Below, piece by piece: positions 17,102 to 24,300 of a stretch of DNA of 36,245 nt. Every line of letters starts with the position of its first letter. The stretch's first letter is position 1. Both the position numbers and the translations under genes were made by a program. The notes under the pieces are model-generated. The model worked only from the letters and a program-made list of their open reading frames with translations. It did no database searches and was not told the DNA's origin. Source of the DNA: Frankiales bacterium (lineage in GTDB: Bacteria > Actinomycetota > Actinomycetes > JAFAQI01); contig JAICXJ010000031.1 of the NCBI GenBank assembly GCA_025980465.1, positions 1-36,245 of the forward strand, in the 5' to 3' direction.

Positions 17102-18861
17102 CTGCTGGCCTCGGCGATCGCAGTGGCTGCACTGATCAACGACAGATGGCTCAGGCCCTGCGGGAGGTTGCCCAGGAACGCACCGGTGATCGGATCGACC
17201 TCCTCTGCATAGAGCCCCACGTCGTTGCCGAGCGCGACGAGCTCGTCGAGAAGAGTGCTGGCGTCCGCCACCAGCCCGACCCGAGCCAGCGCCTCGGCGA
17301 GCCAGAACGAGCAGCTCAGGAACGCTCCCTCGCCGCCAGCGAGCCCGTCCTGCCCGATATACCTGTACAGGTAGGGGCCGTGGCCCAGCTCGCGGCGCAC
17401 CGCCCCGACCGTGTCGGCCCACCGCGTCGAGCGCGGTTCGCCGTACCCGGCGAGCAGACCCAGCAGGACGCTCGCGTCGAGCTCGTCGCTGTCGGCGGAG
17501 CGCGAATAGCTTTGCTTCAATTCGGAGAAGCACCGCCGTTCGACGAATTCCCGGACCTGCTCGGCCTGCGCGCACCAGTCGGCGCGGTGGCGACGAGGCA
17601 ATAGCCCAGCGTCAGCGAGTCGGGTGGCTCGGTCGAGGGCGACCCAACACATCATCTTCGAGTGCGTGAAGTGTGCGGGCGCGCTCCGGACCTCCCAGAT
17701 GCCGGCATCCGGCTCGCGCCAAAGCCGGCACACCAGGTCCGCGACGGCTGCGAACCGCTTCCCGAGATCCGGATCGATCGGCTGACCTGCCTTCGCAAAC
17801 AACCATACGGTCTGGAGCAGCTCCCCGTAGGTGTCGAGTTGCCTCTGGTCGGCGGCGGCATTCCCTGTCCGCACCGGTAGCGAACCTCGATAACCCGAAA
17901 GCGGGAGACTGCGTTCGGCTGCGTGCGTGCCGCCGTCGAGCCGGTATAGGGGCTGTAGTCGTGGGCGCGTCAGCTGCGAAGCGTGCACCAGCCACCAGAA
18001 GTACGCCTGCGCCTCCGGCGCGCAGCCAAGCTGCAGCAGGGAGTCGAGGGTGAACGCGGCGTCGCGAACCCAACAGAAGCGGTAGTCCCAGTTGCGTTCC
18101 CCGCCGATCTGTTCGGGCAGCGAGGTCGTCGCCGCGGCTGCGACGGCACCAGACGGCGCATGCACGAGCAGCTTCAGGGCGAGCGCGCTGCGGGTCACCG
18201 CTTCCTGCCAGCGACCGGCGACTTGGCGAGCACCAACCCATTCGCGCCAGGTCGTCACGGTCCTGCCGAAACGCGCGTCCAACTCCGCCCGGGTGGGGAA
18301 CACGAGCGGTTCCTGATGCGCCGCGCACAGCGCGATCACGCTTCGCGACTCCGGCTGCGTTTCGAAACTGCTGCCGATAGACCCGCCGTCGATCTGCACC
18401 TCACCGGCATCGAACGCACACACCGCAACGGCGTCACTGCCGGAGGTAGCGATCGGGATGCGGCGTCGCCACTCGAGCCGGGTCGCCCCTTGCCCGTAGC
18501 CGAATCGTGGACTGACCTGCCAGCGGAGAGGAACACGTCCGGCAACTCCGTCAACCTGTCGCTGTAACTCCCGTGATGGTCCCAGGCCGTCGCCCAGGAC
18601 GGTCAACGCGTCGATGACTCGCGCTTCGCCGAGGTCGGTGAGGAATGTTGTCTCGAGAACATTCGTGCCTGGCAGGTAGCGCCTCGTTACCTGGTAGGGG
18701 ATGGTCGGCGCGAGGGTGAAGCAGCCGCCTGCTCGACTGTCGAGGACGGAAGCGAAAACAGCGGGCGAATCGAGGTCCGGCAAGGCAAGCCAATCGATCG
18801 CACCGTCGTCGGCGACCAGCGCGGCCGTTCGACCGTCACCGATCACGGCGTAAGCGCGCAA
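17098..18861 (-). CDS. Glycoside hydrolase family 15 protein (glucoamylase/trehalase-like)
   Basis: This 587-residue protein has the two-part layout of bacterial GH15 enzymes. The N-terminal beta-sandwich begins YAVIGDGRTAALVADDGAIDWL, and the (alpha/alpha)6 catalytic barrel starts at about residue 240 (LPEQIGGERNWDYRFCWVRD). No signal peptide is seen, as in mycobacterial trehalases of this family; substrates may be trehalose, maltooligosaccharides or glucans. The start is uncertain: the TTG at 18861 gives MRAYAVIG, while homologues usually begin several residues earlier, and the upstream in-frame sequence has no ATG or GTG. The downstream membrane protein overlaps its stop. Confidence 0.87.
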   Translation of the reverse strand: MRAYAVIGDGRTAALVADDGAIDWLALPDLDSPAVFASVLDSRAGGCFTLAPTIPYQVTRRYLPGTNVLETTFLTDLGEARVIDALTVLGDGLGPSRELQRQVDGVAGRVPLRWQVSPRFGYGQGATRLEWRRRIPIATSGSDAVAVCAFDAGEVQIDGGSIGSSFETQPESRSVIALCAAHQEPLVFPTRAELDARFGRTVTTWREWVGARQVAGRWQEAVTRSALALKLLVHAPSGAVAAAATTSLPEQIGGERNWDYRFCWVRDAAFTLDSLLQLGCAPEAQAYFWWLVHASQLTRPRLQPLYRLDGGTHAAERSLPLSGYRGSLPVRTGNAAADQRQLDTYGELLQTVWLFAKAGQPIDPDLGKRFAAVADLVCRLWREPDAGIWEVRSAPAHFTHSKMMCWVALDRATRLADAGLLPRRHRADWCAQAEQVREFVERRCFSELKQSYSRSADSDELDASVLLGLLAGYGEPRSTRWADTVGAVRRELGHGPYLYRYIGQDGLAGGEGAFLSCSFWLAEALARVGLVADASTLLDELVALGNDVGLYAEEVDPITGAFLGNLPQGLSHLSLISAATAIAEASR

Positions 18862-19161
18862 TGGTGCGTAACCGTCGTACCGAGGCGACGGGGCACGGCC
18901 TGATTTGTACGTAGAACGCGATTGGTATGCGATGGTCAGCTCGTTTCGCCAGGCGCGAACACGCAGCGTAACCGAGCGCCCGAGCGCTTACGGATCTCGC
19001 ACCACCGGTCGCTGGCGGCGGCCGGGCGCTTGCGCATTCGTCCCTGCTGTTCTGCACCCGTGGCCTCGCCGCGTCACATCCCGTGGGAGAGGCTGATCAC
19101 CTCCGGCGGGCAGAGCCGCACCGGGGGTTTCCCGAGCGCACCTGGGTGCCATGCTCTCGAT
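18862..19161. other. Intergenic region between divergent GH15 and nitroreductase genes
   Basis: This 300-bp gene-free stretch must hold both promoters. A weak plus-strand candidate is TTGTAC near 18905 with TATGCGAT about 16 bases later. A small palindrome TCCCGTGGGA lies at 19079-19088. I see no strong operator, terminator or RNA. Open frames here have no ribosome site. Confidence 0.4.
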
Positions 19162-20202
19162 ATGGGAAGCACTTCGCCGGACGCTGACTCAGCGCATCTG
19201 GATCTGGCGACGGTCCAGGCGGCGCTCGAGGTGGCGGTGCGCGCCCCTTCGATCCACAACACCCAGCCCTGGCGTTGGCGGCTGGAGGACGACGGGCTGC
19301 TGCTGCTCGCGGACCGGGAACGTCAGCTGTCCGTGGCCGATCCCGATGGGCACTCGCTGCTGGTGAGCTGCGGCGCAGCGCTGCACCTTACCGAACTGGC
19401 GCTGCGGGCCGCTGGGTGGCGATTCGAGAGCAGTTATCTGCCTGATGCGGCCGATCCGGACCTGCTGGCGTGGATCCGCCCGGTTGGACGCACCGATCCG
19501 GACGAGCAGTTGGCGTCGCAGGTCGACGCCGCCCGTCGCCGGCGCTGCGACCGGCGTCCGTTCGCCGAAGGGCAGATCGACGACGACGCTCGGAACGAGT
19601 TGCGGTCGGCCGGCCGGGACTCATCGGCGTATGTCGACTTCCCCGACACTCCAGAGCGGCACGTTGAACTCGCTGTCGCGGTGAGTTGGGCCGACCGGAT
19701 CGAGCGTAACGACGAGGCTTACCTGGCCGAGATGAGGCGGTGGCTGCGCGATCCCGACGTGCACACGCTTGTAGACGGTGTGCCCGTCGAGGCGATCCCG
19801 CGCGTGCCGGTCGACGCTCCCCGGCACACCGATATTCCGTTACGCGACTTCGAGGTCGGCGTCAGCGGGCGGCAGCTCATCGAGCACGGCGTCGACGAAC
19901 ACCCGCTTATCGCCGTCGTCTTCACCGAGACCAGTGAGCTCCGCGATCATCTGCGGGCCGGGATGTCGATGATGCGACTCATGGTGCGGGCCGACCTGTT
20001 AGGCCTCTCCAGCTGCCCGTTGAGTCAGGCGGTTGACTTCGCCGCGTTCCGGGCGCGGCTGCAAGCGCGGATGGGCTGGATCGGCTACCCGCAGATGATC
20101 CTGCGCTTCGGCCGTCCGGCGACGCCGATCACTGATCTGCTGCTCACCCCTCGACGGCCGGTGGCCGACGTCCTCGAGGTTGCCATCAGCCCTTCCGCGT
20201 AG
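19162..20202 (+). CDS. Acg-family nitroreductase-like FMN protein
   Basis: This 346-residue protein has the signature of the Acg/Rv3127-like nitroreductase family: VRAPSIHNTQPWRWRLEDDG (residues 26-45) near the N-terminus, an internal duplication of the nitroreductase fold, and GLSSCPLSQAVD and MGWIGYPQMILRFGRP near the end. Members bind FMN, and in mycobacteria they are strongly induced by hypoxia and nitric oxide; they may sequester flavin rather than reduce a substrate. The ATG at 19162 is chosen because homology starts there; a longer open frame extends 80 codons upstream without conservation. There is no clear ribosome site, so a leaderless transcript is possible. Confidence 0.87.
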   Translation: MGSTSPDADSAHLDLATVQAALEVAVRAPSIHNTQPWRWRLEDDGLLLLADRERQLSVADPDGHSLLVSCGAALHLTELALRAAGWRFESSYLPDAADPDLLAWIRPVGRTDPDEQLASQVDAARRRRCDRRPFAEGQIDDDARNELRSAGRDSSAYVDFPDTPERHVELAVAVSWADRIERNDEAYLAEMRRWLRDPDVHTLVDGVPVEAIPRVPVDAPRHTDIPLRDFEVGVSGRQLIEHGVDEHPLIAVVFTETSELRDHLRAGMSMMRLMVRADLLGLSSCPLSQAVDFAAFRARLQARMGWIGYPQMILRFGRPATPITDLLLTPRRPVADVLEVAISPSA

Positions 20203-20322
20203 CGGATGCGTGCGCATCGACCTCGGCGACGAGAAGCGGCAGCCGGGTCGGTCGGTCTTGAGCGTTGGCTGGAGGATGGCTGAGAACGGACGGGGTGTGT
20301 ACCCGATGTGTACCCGCCAGAG

Positions 20323-20751
20323 TCAGCCTTCCGCCTCGGACCAGGGGTTCACGAGCGGCAGGTTGAGGGCCTCGAAGTCGGTGATGTTCCGAGTAGCCAG
20401 AGTGGCGTCATGTTGCCGGCAGATCGCTGCGATCTGGACATCGAGCGCGCTCATGGTGCGTCCGCGACGTCGACCGGTCGCCACGATGTCGGCGTAGTGC
20501 GAGCTTGAACGTGAGTCAAAGGGAAGGACGTAGCCACCGAATACGTCGTTGATGACTCGCTCGATCTGCCTGCCGATCGTCTCCTTGCGCCGGCCGCGTG
20601 GGACAACGGCAACCCCAGCGCGGAGTTCGGCGGCAGTGATCGAGGTGATGACGAGCTCCGTGCTGTCCTGGTCGTCTACCCATCGCAGGACGTGCGGCGT
20701 GGGTGTCGGTTTGATCAGTTCGGATAGCACGTTGGTGTCCAGGACGATCAC
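20323..20751 (-). CDS. vapC: PIN-domain toxin, VapC/FitB type
   Basis: This 142-residue PIN ribonuclease has all four acidic residues expected for Mg2+-dependent RNA cleavage: D5 (VLDTNVLSE), E42 (AAELRAG), D104 (SALDVQIAA) and D125 (RNITDF). It is the toxin of a type II toxin-antitoxin pair and would cleave specific RNAs when free. The GTG start overlaps the antitoxin stop by four bases. The closest style is FitB/VapC with the N-terminus MIVLDTNVLSELIKP. The active site is intact, so it is probably functional. Confidence 0.92.
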   Translation of the reverse strand: MIVLDTNVLSELIKPTPTPHVLRWVDDQDSTELVITSITAAELRAGVAVVPRGRRKETIGRQIERVINDVFGGYVLPFDSRSSSHYADIVATGRRRGRTMSALDVQIAAICRQHDATLATRNITDFEALNLPLVNPWSEAEG

Positions 20752-20990
20752 GCGAGGTCCGCGATCCGCGCCTCGCTATCGCGTTCAGGAATCGGAAGGT
20801 CGGCTCCGCCGGCTTCAGTGAACTGCTCGTGGATAAATGTGCCGAGGCGACGAGTTGGTCGGATGCTTCCGACGGCTTCCTGCAGGGCCGCGCGCGCCTC
20901 GGCTTCCATCGATCGGCCGTTCGCGGCTGCTCGACGCCGTAGCCGCGCCTTGACCTCGGGATCCAGGTCGCGGATCACTAACGTCGCCAC
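20748..20990 (-). CDS. vapB: FitA/VapB-like antitoxin with ribbon-helix-helix domain
   Basis: This 80-residue antitoxin begins MATLVIRDLDPEVKARLRRR, a typical Arc/FitA ribbon-helix-helix DNA-binding start, followed by GRSMEAEARAALQEAV. The acidic C-terminal part (about 60-80) would wrap the toxin. The GTG at 20990 is chosen over an in-frame start 10 codons upstream because a near-perfect ribosome site, AGGAGG, lies five bases before it. It is translated first and coupled to the toxin; as a ribbon-helix-helix protein it likely autoregulates the pair through the palindrome at 21026-21046. Confidence 0.92.
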   Translation of the reverse strand: MATLVIRDLDPEVKARLRRRAAANGRSMEAEARAALQEAVGSIRPTRRLGTFIHEQFTEAGGADLPIPERDSEARIADLA

Positions 20991-21305
20991 AGCGCCACCT
21001 CCTGATAGCAACGCTAGCACTCCCTGGGACCTGGCTCGGAGGTCCCGGCCCTCATCGGGGCAGAATCCGTCGGAGTAGATGGGCTCCCCGGCGAGACGCC
21101 ATGTCGGGTTGCGCCAACCTCGTCAATGCCTCCTCGACCATTCGCGTCGACGTACCTGTCGTCGTCCCACCAACGAGCTGAGCCGGCCGGCTCGCCGGAG
21201 AGAGACACGCCCGTTGCTCCGGCTCGGCAGCCCGGGTAAGCAGCATCGGCGCCCGGCCGTGGTCCCGATTCGTTTCCCGTAGGATCCCCCGGGGGTAACG
21301 CAGGG
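20991..21305. other. Intergenic region between vapB and the giant cyclase gene
   Basis: This 315-bp divergent region holds the vapB ribosome site, the palindrome at 21026-21046 and, near the cyclase start, a perfect 10-bp palindrome CCCCCGGGGG (21286-21295). A -10-like TAGGAT (21280-21285) precedes it, with no good -35. Nothing between 21050 and 21270 was recognised. Confidence 0.4.
21026..21046. promoter_or_regulatory. Palindrome upstream of vapBC, likely operator
   Basis: GGGACCT (21026-21032) and AGGTCCC (21040-21046) are exact 7-bp inverted repeats with a 7-base spacer. They lie 36-56 bp upstream of the antitoxin start, where its promoter should be. Ribbon-helix-helix antitoxins bind such palindromes to repress their own operon, so this is the best operator candidate. 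Confidence 0.5.
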
Positions 21306-24300
21306 ATGCCGACCATGACCTGTGCGGGGTGCGGCCACGCCAACGGCGAGAAGGCCCGCTTCTGCGAGAGCTGCGGCAGCCCGCTGTCGCCGCGATGCAC
21401 CTCGTGCGGCGAGGAGTTGTCGGACAGGGCTCGTTTTTGCAGCAGCTGTGGTACGCCGGTGGCCGACGGGGCTGGCGCCACCGCCGCGCTGAAGGTGATC
21501 TCAGTAGTGTTCAGCGACCTCGTCGGTTCGACGGCGCTCCAGGAGACGCTCGAGCCCGAGTCGGTGCGCCGGGTGATGGCCCGCTTCTACGAGGCGATGC
21601 AGGGTGTCGTCAACCGCCACGGCGGAGCGATCCAGAAGTTCATCGGCGACGCGGTGGTGGCGGTCTTCGGCGCACCGGCGGTTGGCGAGGACGATGCGCT
21701 GCGGGCGGTTCGATGCGCCGCGGCAATGGCCAAGGAGCTGGCCGCCCTGAACGACGAGTTCGAGGCGGCCTGGGGCGTCCGGCTCGAGATCCGCACCGGG
21801 GTCAACACCGGCGAGCTCGCGGTCAGCGACGAGGGAATTTTCGTCGGCGACACGATGAACACCGCGGCGCGGCTGGAGCAGGCGGCCGCCGCTGGTGAGG
21901 TGCTGGTAGGCGAGGCGACGTGGCGCCTGATCCGGCACGAAACGGAGCTCGAGGAACTGGCCCCGCTTTCCCTGAAAGGCAAGACCGCGGCGGTTCGCGT
22001 GTGGCGACTCCTCGGGACCGAGACGCGAGGCGCGGCCGCAGCAGCGGCTCCGCTCGTGGGGCGTGACCGGGAGCTTGCGCGGCTACGTGTCGCGCTGGAC
22101 GCCGCGATCGACGCGCGCGCCTGCCGGCTGGTCTCGATCATCGGATCGCCCGGGCTGGGCAAGTCCCGGCTCGCGGCCGAGTTCGCGCAGGCGATCGACG
22201 GTGAAGCGACGGTCCTCGACGGGCATTGCGAACTGAGTGGGGAGGGGATCACGTTCCTGCCCGTCGCTGAAGTGCTGCGCGGCGCGGCGTCGATCGGTGA
22301 GGCGGATCTGCCCGAACAGGTGATCGCGAAGCTTGCGGCCATCGTCGAGGACGTGCCCGACGGCGACCGGGTTGCCGCGGGCGCTGCGAGCCTGCTGGGC
22401 GCCGGCTCACCCACCGCACCCGAGGAGACCTTCTGGGCGGTACGAACCGTATTTGAGTCACTCGGCCGAAAGCGGCCCCTGATGATCGTGCTCGACGACG
22501 TCCACTGGGGTCAGCCGATGTTCCTCGATCTGATCGAGCATCTCGTGGAGTGGGTCCGCGACGCCGCGATCCTGCTGGTCGCCCTTGCGCGGCCCGAGCT
22601 TCGCGAGGTGCGAGAAGTCCTGGCCGCCGCAGGGCGGCGTGCCGTCGACGTGATCGAGCTCGACGCGCTGCAGCCCGAGCAGAGCCGCGAGATCGTCGGC
22701 GGACTGCTTGGTCAGGTCGAGCTCCCGGATCAGTTACTCGCGAAAATTCTCGAGACCACCGGGGGCAACCCGCTGTTCATCGGCGAGCTGCTACGAATGC
22801 TCGTCGACGAGGGGCTGCTCGAGCGCGCCGGTGAGGTATGGGTCTTCGCCGGCAACGCCGAGACGATCCAGGTGCCCCCCACCATCCAGGCGCTGCTCAC
22901 CGCTCGGATCGAACGGCTTCGCGCTGGCGAGCGGTCCGTCGTCGAGCGGGCGGCGGTGATCGGCAAACAGTTCTACCGGGGCGCAGTCGCAGAGCTCGTT
23001 GCTCCGCCGGTCCGCTCGGGGATCGACGGCCACCTGGAGACGCTGCGGCGCAAGGACATCGTCGAGCCCGAGGGCACCTACTGGATCGACGAGCCGGTGT
23101 ACCGCTTCCACCACGTCCTGATCCGCGACGCCGCCTACCACCTGCTGCTCAAGGAGGCGCGCGCGGAGCTGCACGAGCGGTTCGCCGACTGGCTCGAGGA
23201 CAAGGCCGGTGAGCTGGTCGGCGAGCACGAGGAGGTGATCGCCTACCACCTGGAGCAGGCGCACGAGTACCGCCGGCAGCTCGGCCCGCTCGATGGGCGA
23301 GGAACGGCGCTCGGATCACGCGCTGCGCAGCACCTGGCGTCCGCTGGCCGGCGAGCGCTGGCCCGGGAGGATCTGGCCGCCGCAGCCAACCTGCTCCAGC
23401 GAGCGCTCGATCGCAAGGCGGAGGTCGCCGAGGAGGAGATCCGCTGGGACCTGGCCGACGCGCTGCTGTCCGCGGGCGACACCGCCGCAACCCACGCGGT
23501 CGTCGAGCGTCTAAAGGGTCCGCGCGGCGACGTGCTGGCGTCGCAACTCGCGGTGCTGACCGGCACCGACGTGCTCGAGGATGTCGTTGAACGCGTGACG
23601 GCGGCGACTACCGCTCTCGCAGCCCTCGGCGACGACCGCGGGGAGGCGAAGGGACACCATGTCGCGGCTCAGGTGCAGGCGCAGCTGGGACAAGTCGCCG
23701 ACGTGGAGGCCTCGCTCGACCGGGCGTTGCTGGCAGCCCGAAAGGCCGACGACCGGCGCCGGATCACCGCCGTGTTGGCGGCGGCGCCGCGGGCGGCGCT
23801 GTGGGGACCGTCCCCGGTGATGAGGGCGTCAGGTCGATGCCTGGACGTCGTGCGCATCCTGCGAATGAGCTCCGGAAACCGCCATGTCGAGCCGGTGGCG
23901 CTGCGCTGCCAAGCGGTGCTCGAGGCGATGCGCGGCCGGTCGGACGCCGCTCGCGAGATCCTCGCCGGCGGTCGCGCGACACTCGAGGAGCTGGGGCTGA
24001 CCTTCGAGCTGCACGAGCTCGGAATGCATGCCGGGATCGTCGAGTTGCTGGACGGCAAGCCGGGCGACGCCGAGGGCTTGCTGCGCGCCGCCCGGGACGG
24101 GTTCGCAACGCTCGGAGCGTCCGTCAGCGCCGCCGCGTCCGCGGCACTACTCGCCCGGGCGCTCGCCGATCAGCGGCGCGACGACGAGGCGATCGCCGAG
24201 ACCGAGTACGCCGAGGAGCATGCGGGCGGCGACCTGAAGACCACGATCACCTGGCTCGGCGTCCGCGCCGAAGCGCTGGTGCGCCGCGACCGGACCGAGG

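Noticed and set aside
18922-19161. N-terminal extension of the Acg-like gene
   Set aside because: The extension has no conservation and no ribosome site; family homology starts right after ATG 19162.
20203-20322. Repeated GTGTACCC near 20297-20320 suggesting an attachment site
   Set aside because: Only a short direct repeat with no tRNA or integrase nearby; not enough to call an attachment site.
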